NCBI GenBank assembly: GCA_002050165.1
Contig: MWSW01000008.1
Location: 1 to 64,000 of the forward strand
From: Candidatus Tepidiaquacellales bacterium OLB4/UTCHB1
GTDB taxonomy: Bacteria; Bacteroidota; Ignavibacteria; Tepidaquicellales; Tepidaquicellaceae
Direction of reading: 5' to 3'
Length of the DNA: 64,000 bases
A model generated the notes under the pieces. That model had not been told where the DNA came from. It worked only from the letters and a program-made list of their open reading frames with translations, and searched no databases. Position 1 is the first letter of the stretch. Each line of letters opens with the position of its first letter. Made by a program: the position numbers and the translations under genes. Positions 54,774-63,052 of the stretch are shown one piece after another.

Positions 54774-55850
54774 TCAAACCGGTTTATTATTTTCGTTTGT
54801 AATTTTACCCTCCATAAGTACTGCCAGCGGCTTCAATTGAGGGATATTTTCAAAAATAATTTTAACTGTTGCCGTTAACGGAACAGAGAGTATCATACCC
54901 GGAATTCCCCACAACCATCCCCAGAAAATCAGACTTATTAGAATCAATAAGGCGCTCAGGTTTAAGCTTTCTGACATCATTTTCGGTTCAAGCACGTTGC
55001 CGAAGATGTTTTGAATAATAACTAATACGATTAGAAGTATTATCGTCGTAACCAAGCTGTCAAACTGGAGCAATGCCAGTAAAACCGGAAAGACGGTAGC
55101 AATCAGTGATCCGATATTCGGTATAAAGTTCAGTATAAATGCAAGGAATCCCCAGAATACCGGAAACTCAACACCAAACAGCCACAATATTAATCCGTAA
55201 CATATTCCGGTTATCAGGCTTATCAGAGTTTTAGTTATAAGGTATTGCCTGACCCGTTTGCTGATGTTATGAACTACAGAAACGATTCGTTCACTTTCGC
55301 TCTCAGTAAAACCGTTTCGGATTTTAGCTTCAAGGTCGCCGCTTCCCGCAAGGATAAACATCATAAACAACAGAACCATTACAGTATTGCTAATGATATT
55401 TATAAACGAATTTGCGATTGTTCCTGCATATTCTGAAACTTTGGAGAATGAAATGAGATCTGTGAACTTCAGTTCCTTAAAGTTTACTCCAAATGAAGTG
55501 CTTATGGATTCTGCGATACTTTCAATTTTTAAAATGAGACTGTTGAACTTCGGCTCATACAATGGCAAGGCATCAGACACATTTAACGCGCTTGAATATA
55601 CTATAAGTCCAATGAGAAAAATAACAATCGTGCAAATAAAGAAAACAATCAAAAGGCAGAAGAAAATCGGGACTTTTTTAGATTTTAAATATGCGACTAA
55701 AGGATCGAATATAATAGAAATCAAAACTGCGATTACAAACGGGAGCAATACGCTGCCAAGCGATAAAAGAGTTACTCCCAATACAAAGACAGCAACTATT
55801 GCAAATAAAAAAATCAGAACGTTCAATTGCGCTTTTGATATGTTGTTCAT
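54774..55850 (-). CDS. AI-2E family (PerM-like) membrane transporter
   Basis: This 358-aa membrane protein has the layout of the AI-2E/TqsA/PerM family. Two N-terminal helices flank a conserved LLPFVIAVLISIIFDPLV, a soluble helical segment covers about 100-145, and a C-terminal bundle has the hallmark FIPNIGSLIATVFPVLLAL, with GNVLEPKMMSESLNLSALLILISL and a final GIPGMILSVPLTATVK. Members export autoinducers, act as Na+/H+ antiporters or have unknown substrates, so the quorum-sensing label is not warranted. It is upstream of the T9SS gene but probably separate. Confidence 0.9.
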   Translation of the reverse strand: MNNISKAQLNVLIFLFAIVAVFVLGVTLLSLGSVLLPFVIAVLISIIFDPLVAYLKSKKVPIFFCLLIVFFICTIVIFLIGLIVYSSALNVSDALPLYEPKFNSLILKIESIAESISTSFGVNFKELKFTDLISFSKVSEYAGTIANSFINIISNTVMVLLFMMFILAGSGDLEAKIRNGFTESESERIVSVVHNISKRVRQYLITKTLISLITGICYGLILWLFGVEFPVFWGFLAFILNFIPNIGSLIATVFPVLLALLQFDSLVTTIILLIVLVIIQNIFGNVLEPKMMSESLNLSALLILISLIFWGWLWGIPGMILSVPLTATVKIIFENIPQLKPLAVLMEGKITNENNKPV

Positions 55851-56342
55851 ATTAATTTTCGATTTGAATAAAAATGTGCAGGTTTAAATTATTCTTCGAA
55901 TACTTTTAATAAATCTTAAATGCACCCCAATTGTTTACTGTCAAACGGAGGTTAATTCCGGCGGCTTAATCTGATACCCGAAATAACTGCATAAGCTACT
56001 CTTCCGGTGCTGCTCCGGGTAGAATATTTTAGTTTAAGTTGAAAACAACATTAACAAGTCTTCCGAATTTTTGCGGTTTTATTTTTCGGTAACTGACCGA
56101 ACCGATATCTGATTGCACATCAGATATTGATTAAATGCGATAACTACTGTTCTAACTACAGGTTCACCGGTGTTGTTTAAAGAATATGAGCCGGAAAATA
56201 TTCACCAAAATTTTTAACCTCCGTATGAGCATTGAAAGTACGGTAATATCCGCAAAGACACATGGATGATATTAGACTATCATTGCAGAATTTAATGATC
56301 AGTTAAAATAAGACTAATTATTCCTTTTTATAAGACATAAAC
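55851..56342. other. Intergenic region with two adjacent hairpins, no gene recognised
   Basis: About 490 bases with no ORF. Two perfect inverted repeats lie side by side: TTCGGT/ACCGAA at 56085-56101 and ATATCTGAT/ATCAGATAT at 56105-56127. Neither has a T-tract. A small RNA or regulatory site is possible. Confidence 0.4.
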
Positions 56343-56385
56343 GAAATTGCAAAAAAAAGGCGGTACGAAAATTTAGTGTACCGCC
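56343..56385 (-). terminator. Rho-independent terminator of the choice-anchor V gene
   Basis: GGCGGTAC and GTACCGCC form an 8-bp stem with an 11-base loop. Read on the minus strand it is followed by eight T and TGCAATTTCG. It lies about 33 bases after the stop codon. Confidence 0.85.
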
Positions 56386-56417
56386 AAACAACAAATTTGC
56401 AACAGAAAAATTTACAT

Positions 56418-57227
56418 TTACTTAGTAAGAACCATTTTCTTTGTAATGTTAACATCGCCGGAAGAGAGGGTATAAAAATAAATTCCGGAAGACAGATTTG
56501 ATCCATCTAAAATGTAATCATATAAGCCGGCGGATAGTTCTTCATTAACTAAGGTCGCAATTATTCTCCCAGCAGAATCCCGAACGATGAGTTTGGTAAC
56601 GCCTGATTCCGGAATTGAAAATGAAATCTTTGTTACGGGATTAAACGGATTTGGAAAATTTTGCATAAGCGAGTAGCTTTCGACCGTTGTTCCGTTATTG
56701 ATAATGCCGGTGCTTGAGTAAACGTTGATTACTTTATTTTCAGCAAAATTCCATTGGTCGCCAGTTGTGCTGCCCGTATTATCCGAGCTTAAGGAAGTAG
56801 CGTAAATTGTATCGCTGCCCGGATTTGCAGGCGCAGTGTATTTAAAGTTAAAAGTGACAGTTCCGCTTACCGGTGACAGCGGTGCAACGTGAGTCAATTC
56901 ACCGTTTTGTTTTCTGAGCGTAGCATCGGCAATATTCAGATCGCCTGACCAGGATGCGATATTGGTGCCCCCGACTACCAGCGGTCCGCCTGAAATTGTA
57001 AGGCTGAAATTAGCTGTATCACCAGTCGCGATTGAATCAGGTCCGGAAATTGTAACGCTAACGCCGGCAGATAGTTGTGAGCCGTGACACATGCAACCCG
57101 GATTAGAACCTTTTTTTGTCCGCCCGGTAATTCCTGTGGATAAAGAATAAGCAACAACCGATACGCTTACCATTATTACAAGGTAATACAAAAAGAATGC
57201 TTGTTTGGATAGTAATTTCTTTTTCAT
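56418..57227 (-). CDS. Secreted choice-anchor-V-like protein with T9SS type A sorting domain
   Basis: This 269-aa protein has an N-terminal signal peptide or anchor (about residues 10-30). Then TGRTKKGSNPGCMCHG (GCxCHG) is followed by a beta domain (VSVTISGPDSIATGDTANFSLTISGGP) as in choice-anchor V or Reeler-like modules. The T9SS sorting domain covers about 185-269 (QNFPNPFNPVTK). The Cys-Met-Cys-His motif is shorter than a CxxCH heme site, so heme binding is uncertain. Function outside the cell is unknown; it may be a surface redox or adhesion protein. Confidence 0.8.
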   Translation of the reverse strand: MKKKLLSKQAFFLYYLVIMVSVSVVAYSLSTGITGRTKKGSNPGCMCHGSQLSAGVSVTISGPDSIATGDTANFSLTISGGPLVVGGTNIASWSGDLNIADATLRKQNGELTHVAPLSPVSGTVTFNFKYTAPANPGSDTIYATSLSSDNTGSTTGDQWNFAENKVINVYSSTGIINNGTTVESYSLMQNFPNPFNPVTKISFSIPESGVTKLIVRDSAGRIIATLVNEELSAGLYDYILDGSNLSSGIYFYTLSSGDVNITKKMVLTK

Positions 57228-57359
57228 TTTGTTTTTAAATTAAAAACGACAATTGGAAATTTGGTTAATTAAAAAATCGTTCTTTGGAGTTTTGCTTATT
57301 CAATGGTGGCAATTATAGAACAGATGTTGTTATTTTCAAATGACTTTTATCACGTGAAT

Positions 57360-57434
<75 letters not shown>

Positions 57435-57487
57435 GTGTGTGTAAAATACCGGTATAAGATTTTTTCTCAAGTGAATTTTTCTTCCGA

Positions 57488-59182
57488 TTAAATTCCCACC
57501 CCGATTTTCATATACGCGAACGAGTCAGATGTATTTATATTTAACTCAGGTTCGGAGTATTTTGTAAAAATACAATTGAGTTCTAACCTGATATTGAGCA
57601 ATGGTTCATATTTCACTGATAGCGACAGCTCATCCCGATTAGCCCTGATTCCATCGAGAAATGGAGCAACTTTGGGATCCAAAGCTTCATTGAGCGGTAC
57701 GTAAACATCACCGCCAACATTTTTTATCATGTTGCCGTTTTCATCAACAATATTCTTTCCTTTTCTTGTTCTGCTATATTGTGCTTTTATAATGAAGTTA
57801 TCAAAGAGATAATATTCAGAATTAAATAATATCTGATCGGCGTTCGGACCGATTTCATTACCTATAATATGCCCGCGCGCAGTAAAAGTTGACTTATTGC
57901 TCCGGTGTGAATATACATAAGGTCTGATTAAAGTATATTCGGTGAAGAACGACAAATCGGGAATTCCGAATGGTTCATAAGAAAACATTCCAACCTGCAA
58001 CGCAACCTTATTTGTGGATCGTGAAAAATCGAACGGATTATCAAAGATAATATTTTCGTCCATGAGATAAGTCGCCTGAAACTGTAAACCCTTTATGAAG
58101 TGAGTTTGCAAATCAAAGAACATAAACCCGTTGTCTCTGTCCTGTAGAGAAAACTCGGCGAATTTATAAAACATCAGAGGATTGAGGTATGCCAACTCAA
58201 ATGGTCTGGAATATACAATCACTTCACCAATGCCGATATCGAAAAGATCATTTAAGGAAAATTTCGCACGGTTCATCGCAATATATTTTGTAAATGGCTC
58301 ATTATCCTTGATGAAGTTTTCATTCGTAGATGCGGTAAGGGAGGAGAAATTAAACAAACCGTATTTAAAATTGAACTTAATGAAATCCATATCAGCATGA
58401 TTTCCCGAAAATATTAACCCCTGCGAATATCCCAATCCATACTTTATTTTCTCTCTGCCGAGTTGTACTGATAACTTCATATTCTCTGAAGGTAATATTT
58501 CATATTTCAGATATCCGTTTATGAAAGTAAATTTATTTTTGTATTTGCCGCCGGAAATATCCTGTTTTTCGGTACCAAGAAAAACTCTTCTGAACGTTTT
58601 GTATGCTAACGATGTATTCCCGGCAATACCGCCGCTTTCAAATCCGAATTTGTATCCAAGGTTGTTAAAAAGCGTACCTTTTAAATTCAAGGAAACATTA
58701 TAAACACGGGAGCTGTATTTATTCTGTCCGGAGAGTTCACCTGTTACTAACCCTTGCGCAGAAAGTCTTGAGAAAAATGAAACATTATCTGTTCGGTATG
58801 TAAAAAGATATCCTTCTTTGTTGCGAAGAAAATCGTATGTACTTCGTTTAAATCCGTTTTCACTTCCGATGAGTTGGTAGGAATTCTCGCTATTCATGTA
58901 TTCGTAGTCGTACTTTACTCTGAATTTTGAAATGAGCTTTCGTTCAACTTCGCTGAGCTGTTTGGATTTCTTTAAGGCTGTTTTGAGAAGTTGAGAAACT
59001 TCAAATGTCGATAGATTCGGGTTATCATCGTCAATACTTCCGATAATTTTCTTTACGCTCAGCTTTTTCAGAAAGCCATAAACTTCATCCTCCAAAGGAA
59101 CATTTTCAACCTGTGCATTTAATCTTGTACATAAAAACAAAACTGAACAAAGGAAAAGAACTTTTAACATTGTTGCATTCAT
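57488..59182 (-). CDS. Wzi-like outer-membrane beta-barrel (capsule assembly family)
   Basis: This 564-aa protein has a signal peptide (about residues 1-24) followed by a short helical plug-like part (PLEDEVYGFLKKLSVKKIIG, then a helical segment to about residue 90). A long series of amphipathic strands rich in Tyr and Phe then continues to the end (IKAQYSRTRKGKN, SLSVKYEPLLNIRLELN), ending AYMKIGVGI. This matches the Wzi/capsule-assembly barrel family. Wzi binds capsular polysaccharide at the cell surface; the exact glycan here is unknown. It stands just upstream of the tRNA on the minus strand. Confidence 0.72.
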   Translation of the reverse strand: MNATMLKVLFLCSVLFLCTRLNAQVENVPLEDEVYGFLKKLSVKKIIGSIDDDNPNLSTFEVSQLLKTALKKSKQLSEVERKLISKFRVKYDYEYMNSENSYQLIGSENGFKRSTYDFLRNKEGYLFTYRTDNVSFFSRLSAQGLVTGELSGQNKYSSRVYNVSLNLKGTLFNNLGYKFGFESGGIAGNTSLAYKTFRRVFLGTEKQDISGGKYKNKFTFINGYLKYEILPSENMKLSVQLGREKIKYGLGYSQGLIFSGNHADMDFIKFNFKYGLFNFSSLTASTNENFIKDNEPFTKYIAMNRAKFSLNDLFDIGIGEVIVYSRPFELAYLNPLMFYKFAEFSLQDRDNGFMFFDLQTHFIKGLQFQATYLMDENIIFDNPFDFSRSTNKVALQVGMFSYEPFGIPDLSFFTEYTLIRPYVYSHRSNKSTFTARGHIIGNEIGPNADQILFNSEYYLFDNFIIKAQYSRTRKGKNIVDENGNMIKNVGGDVYVPLNEALDPKVAPFLDGIRANRDELSLSVKYEPLLNIRLELNCIFTKYSEPELNINTSDSFAYMKIGVGI

Positions 59183-59310
59183 CTTAATTTTAGATTGATA
59201 TCATTTTCAATATAACAGAAACGGATTAAAAAATTTATGACAGACCACTGTACGATAACGATATTCGTTTATACCAGTTTCAGAAAGCTCAATTTATAAA
59301 TTTTACATCT

Positions 59311-59871
59311 ATGAGACTTTTCGTTTCAATTAATCCAGACGGGGATACAAAACGGGAGCTTGCAAATAAAGCGGATGAGTTCCTATCGGGATTAAATCAT
59401 ACACAAACCACATTCATCAGACAAGAGAGAACTGAAAAACTGCACCTGACCCTGTTTTTTATCGGCGAAGTTAGTGAGCAACGAATTGACGATATTGAAA
59501 ATGCTTTAGCTATTGCACTTCACAAAGATAATACGGGTATACAACTTTTTACAGATCAGATTGGATTTCTCCCCAATCCGGTTCATCCGCGGGTGATATT
59601 TTTTAATCTCGGTGGCGACCTGAAGAAATTGTTTGGCCTTCATGAAAAGATAACAAGGGAGTTTAATGGAATCGGTATTAAACAAGAAAAGAAATTTTTA
59701 CCGCATATAACTTTTGCACGATGTAAAAATAAAGAACTAAAATTTACAAAGACTGCTAATCATAATTTAAAATTCAGAATAGAATTTTTCGCAGAAAAAA
59801 TTAGTTTGATGAAAAGTATCCTGAACCGAAGCGGTGCAGTACACACTGAAATAGCCGCTTGGAAAATTTAA
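59311..59871 (+). CDS. thpR: RNA 2',3'-cyclic phosphodiesterase ThpR
   Basis: This 186-aa 2H phosphoesterase has the two HxTx motifs, HLT at 45-47 (KLHLTLFFIGE) and HIT at 132-134 (PHITFARC). Length and the start MRLFVSINPD match ThpR (LigT), which opens 2',3'-cyclic phosphates on RNA ends. It is cytosolic. It is convergent with alanine dehydrogenase through a shared hairpin. Confidence 0.93.
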   Translation: MRLFVSINPDGDTKRELANKADEFLSGLNHTQTTFIRQERTEKLHLTLFFIGEVSEQRIDDIENALAIALHKDNTGIQLFTDQIGFLPNPVHPRVIFFNLGGDLKKLFGLHEKITREFNGIGIKQEKKFLPHITFARCKNKELKFTKTANHNLKFRIEFFAEKISLMKSILNRSGAVHTEIAAWKI

Positions 59872-59897
59872 TAAATTTATCTCAGACAAATAAATTA

Positions 59898-59932
59898 AAA
59901 ATGGCAATCTGAAAAGATTACCATTTTATTTG
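59898..59932. terminator. Likely bidirectional terminator between thpR and ald
   Basis: AAAATGGCAATC and GATTACCATTTT pair over 12 positions (one mismatch) around TGAAAA. A T-rich tail exists in both directions (ATTTTATTTG on plus, a complementary run on minus). It lies between two convergent genes. Confidence 0.65.
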
Positions 59933-59974
59933 TAGTTTAGGTAAAATTACTTTGAGCTAACAAGGTTCTTATTT

Positions 59975-61102
59975 TCATTCAGAATATTCTTTCAAAACTT
60001 CTTCGACGGGTGAATATTTAAAATTGAAAGCATTCGCAACGGCTTTATAAACGATTTTTCCCTCTATAGTATTGAGTCCGAATTTTAGCTCTTCGTTTGA
60101 GGTACAGGCTTTGAACCAACCGAGATTTGCAATTTGCAGAGCATAGGGGAGGGTTGCGTTTGTAAGGGCAATGGTTGAGGTAAACGGAACTCCACCCGGC
60201 ATATTTGCAACGCAATAGTGAACTATGTCGTCAACGACGAAAGTTGGGTTTTCATGCGTTGTTGGTTTACATGTTTCAATGCAACCGCCCTGATCAACTG
60301 ATACATCAACAACAACGGCACCTTTCTTCATAAGTTTAAGCATATCTCGTGTAACGAGTTTAGGGGCTTTAGCTCCGGCAATCAGAACAGCGCCAATTAC
60401 GAGGTCAGCCGTTTTGATTTTTTGTCTGATATTTACCGGACTGCTCATCATGGTTGTAACATTTTTCGGCATTATGTCATCCAGATATCTCAACCGGTAA
60501 AGATTATTATCCATGATAGTTACACGTGCCCCGAATCCTGCAGCTATTTTAGCAGCATTCGTCCCTACGATTCCGCCACCGAGGACGATAACTTCAGCCG
60601 GTTCAGTCCCCGGAACGCCGCCGAGCAAAACGCCTCGTCCGCCCATTACTTTTTCAAGATACTTTGCACCTTCCTGCGCAGCCATCCTACCGGCAACCTC
60701 ACTCATCGGAATCAATAATGGCAACGATCCGTCGCTCTTCTGTACAGTTTCGTATGCAATTGAAATACATTTATTGTCAACCATTGCTTTTGTCAGCTCT
60801 TTGGACGAAGCAAAATGAAAATAGGTGAAAACAATCTGACCTTTTTTGATTTTCTTATACTCAGGTTTAATAGGTTCTTTTACCTTCATAATCATCTCTG
60901 CAATATCAAACACCTGCTTCGATGTTTTAAGTATTAAAGCACCTGCTTTTTTATAGTCGGCGTCAGTATAACCGCTGCCAATTCCGGCGTTCGTTTCAAC
61001 GTAAACCTTATGACCGTTTTGTTTAAGAACTTCAGCGCCTCCGGGAGTTAGTGCAACCCGGTTTTCATTTGTTTTTATTTCTTTCGGTACACCAATTATC
61101 AT
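59975..61102 (-). CDS. ald: Alanine dehydrogenase
   Basis: This 375-aa NAD-dependent enzyme interconverts L-alanine and pyruvate plus ammonia. Catalytic residues match the known set: Arg15 (ENRVALTP), Lys75 (MKVKEP), His96 (YFHFAS) and Asp270 (VSVDQGG). The NAD motif GGGIVGTNAAKIA (about 175-187) is intact. Length equals the family norm. It links the alanine pool used by alr to central carbon and ammonia. No regulator is adjacent. Confidence 0.96.
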   Translation of the reverse strand: MIIGVPKEIKTNENRVALTPGGAEVLKQNGHKVYVETNAGIGSGYTDADYKKAGALILKTSKQVFDIAEMIMKVKEPIKPEYKKIKKGQIVFTYFHFASSKELTKAMVDNKCISIAYETVQKSDGSLPLLIPMSEVAGRMAAQEGAKYLEKVMGGRGVLLGGVPGTEPAEVIVLGGGIVGTNAAKIAAGFGARVTIMDNNLYRLRYLDDIMPKNVTTMMSSPVNIRQKIKTADLVIGAVLIAGAKAPKLVTRDMLKLMKKGAVVVDVSVDQGGCIETCKPTTHENPTFVVDDIVHYCVANMPGGVPFTSTIALTNATLPYALQIANLGWFKACTSNEELKFGLNTIEGKIVYKAVANAFNFKYSPVEEVLKEYSE

Positions 61103-61314
61103 GTCGTTAAGATTTATTTTTGAAATGAAAATATCTCATTTGTTTATGTGATTCAATTCAGATTAAGTTCTGTATTTGATAACCGGCTGCTCAAACTTAA
61201 TTGATAATGAAATCGCAAGGGAAATTTTGTGTTTGATACAGACCATAAAAACCCTGTACTTTTTCTACGCTTTAAGGTGTAATCAGGAAAATTTATATTC
61301 ACTAAAAAACTCAA

Positions 61315-61713
61315 ATGATAATTCAAAAAGATCAACTTATCAAAAGAATTGAATCCTTATCGCTTGCATTGAAGAAATATATCAACGAAAAAGAGACAGA
61401 ACCGTTTTGTCATATCCGGGATGAAGCGGTTTCGGAGTTCAACAAATCTTCAATTCTCGATTTTGAAACTATTTGTTCAATGGACAATAATTCATTCGGT
61501 CATTTCGCAGCGATTGAATCTACTGAGCTTGACCCGAAAAAACTTTATATTGCTCATCTGTTACTATCGGATATTCTTGCCCTAAAGTCAAGCGGTGAAA
61601 TAGTTCCTGAGTACAAACTGGAAAAACTGAGCCTTTTAAAAAATACAATTTCAGGTTTCGAATCGGACGATGTTCAGGAAATAATTAAAATTATGGATGC
61701 TTTTGAGCTATGA
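61315..61713 (+). CDS. Hypothetical small helical protein
   Basis: This 132-aa soluble protein is mostly helical, with no signal peptide, membrane segment or enzyme motif I can recognise. It contains a short acidic middle (CSMDNNSFGHFAAIE) and a C-terminal SDDVQEIIKIMDAFEL. It is divergent from ald and precedes mazG by 110 bases, with no other context. Function unknown; possibly a lineage-specific protein. Confidence 0.6.
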   Translation: MIIQKDQLIKRIESLSLALKKYINEKETEPFCHIRDEAVSEFNKSSILDFETICSMDNNSFGHFAAIESTELDPKKLYIAHLLLSDILALKSSGEIVPEYKLEKLSLLKNTISGFESDDVQEIIKIMDAFEL

Positions 61714-61823
61714 CAGTCCTGTTTTTATCTAATGAAATTTAAACGAAACCGAAGCACATATAGCAGTATAAGATGAATAATTATTGATTAGAAATCTTTT
61801 GTACATTATGCTAAATTTAAAGC

Positions 61824-62606
61824 ATGTACAAAAAAGAAGCGCTTTCCGAAGAATTCATCAGATTTTATAGACTTGTTAAGAAACTAAGGGTTGAGTGTCC
61901 TTGGGACAGGGAGCAAACGCACGAGTCACTGCGCCGTTGCCTGTTGGAAGAAACATACGAAGTACTTGAAGCAATTGATACGAGAGACGAAGTTGAATTG
62001 AAAAAAGAACTTGGTGATTTAATGTTACAGGTTATTTTCCATTCAGTGCTTGCTGAAGAAGCAAATAATTTTAATCTTTTCGAGGTAATGTCAACCGTAA
62101 GGGAAAAGTTAATTGACCGCCATCCACACGTCTTTGGCGATGTTAAGGTAAATGGCGCCGAACAGGTTAAAGCAAACTGGGAGAAGTTAAAAAAGCGTGA
62201 AGGAAGGACTTCCGCACTTGACGGTGTACCGGCTGAATTACCTGCGCTGTTAAAAGCGTACAGAATTCAGGAGAAAGCCTCGAAAGTTGGATTTGACTGG
62301 AATGCTCCGGAGCCGGCTTTTGAAAAAATAAGGGAGGAGCTTGAAGAACTTCGCTTTAATGTCAACAACGGAAAATCCGTCAGAGAAATTGAAGATGAAT
62401 TGGGGGATCTGCTGTTTTCAATTGTGAATTATTCACGTTTCCTGAAAGTAAATCCGGAAGACGCATTAAGAGGAACAATTAAAAAATTCTCCGGACGATT
62501 CAGAAAAATTGAAAGCAAAGCTAAATCAGTTGGAAAAGAACTTGATTCAATGTCGCTCTCTGAGATGGATGCGCTTTGGCAGGAAGTAAAATCTGAAGAG
62601 GTTTAA
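61824..62606 (+). CDS. mazG: Nucleoside triphosphate pyrophosphohydrolase MazG
   Basis: This 260-aa protein has two MazG domains. The first shows ECPWDREQTHESLRRCLLEETYEVLEAID (about 20-48) with the EExxE metal-binding motif and an ELGDLMLQVIFHS helix. The second has EELEELRF and EDELGDLLFSIVNYSRF. It hydrolyses (d)NTPs to monophosphates, helping to clear aberrant nucleotides and possibly to tune alarmone levels. Its TAA is directly followed by the Nudix gene ATG, so the two are co-translated. Confidence 0.95.
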   Translation: MYKKEALSEEFIRFYRLVKKLRVECPWDREQTHESLRRCLLEETYEVLEAIDTRDEVELKKELGDLMLQVIFHSVLAEEANNFNLFEVMSTVREKLIDRHPHVFGDVKVNGAEQVKANWEKLKKREGRTSALDGVPAELPALLKAYRIQEKASKVGFDWNAPEPAFEKIREELEELRFNVNNGKSVREIEDELGDLLFSIVNYSRFLKVNPEDALRGTIKKFSGRFRKIESKAKSVGKELDSMSLSEMDALWQEVKSEEV

Positions 62607-63041
62607 ATGGTACTAGAAGATCGTTCATACGGTTTTGTGATTTTCAGGATTAATGAAGGTGAAATTGAATTTCTGCTTATAAAACATAAAAAAGGTCATT
62701 GGTCGTTTCCAAAGGGACACAAAAATTATGGTGAATCTGAGATAGAGGCAGCAACGCGGGAGCTTGAAGAAGAAACAGGATTGAAGAATATTGATATTAA
62801 AGATGAATCGATTTCATTTGAAGAGAAATATAATTATCATTTCAAGCAAAAGCCGATAAAAAAAACTGTGAAATATTACCTTGGACAGGCTAATACACGT
62901 GAAATTGTCAGGCCCGATAATTACGAGGTTATGGAATATACCTGGTGTGACTTTGATAAGGCTAAGGAATTAATTACATTCGACAATACAATCGAAGTTT
63001 TAGAAGATTCAAATAAAATTATAAAGAGTTTAATTCAATAA
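62607..63041 (+). CDS. Nudix hydrolase (Ap4A hydrolase-like)
   Basis: This 144-aa protein has a perfect Nudix box, G37x5E43x7RELxEExGL (residues 37-59). The box follows the HWSFPKG strand typical of asymmetric bis(5'-nucleosyl)-tetraphosphatases, and the later KKTVKYYLGQ strand fits them as well. It probably cuts dinucleoside polyphosphates or other nucleoside diphosphate derivatives. It starts one base after the mazG stop, which links the two nucleotide-cleaning enzymes functionally. Confidence 0.9.
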   Translation: MVLEDRSYGFVIFRINEGEIEFLLIKHKKGHWSFPKGHKNYGESEIEAATRELEEETGLKNIDIKDESISFEEKYNYHFKQKPIKKTVKYYLGQANTREIVRPDNYEVMEYTWCDFDKAKELITFDNTIEVLEDSNKIIKSLIQ

Positions 63042-63052
63042 TAAAATTATAT

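Noticed and set aside
54774-55850. AI-2 exporter naming for the PerM-like protein
   Set aside because: Family members have varied functions and no quorum-sensing gene is nearby, so only the family name is kept.
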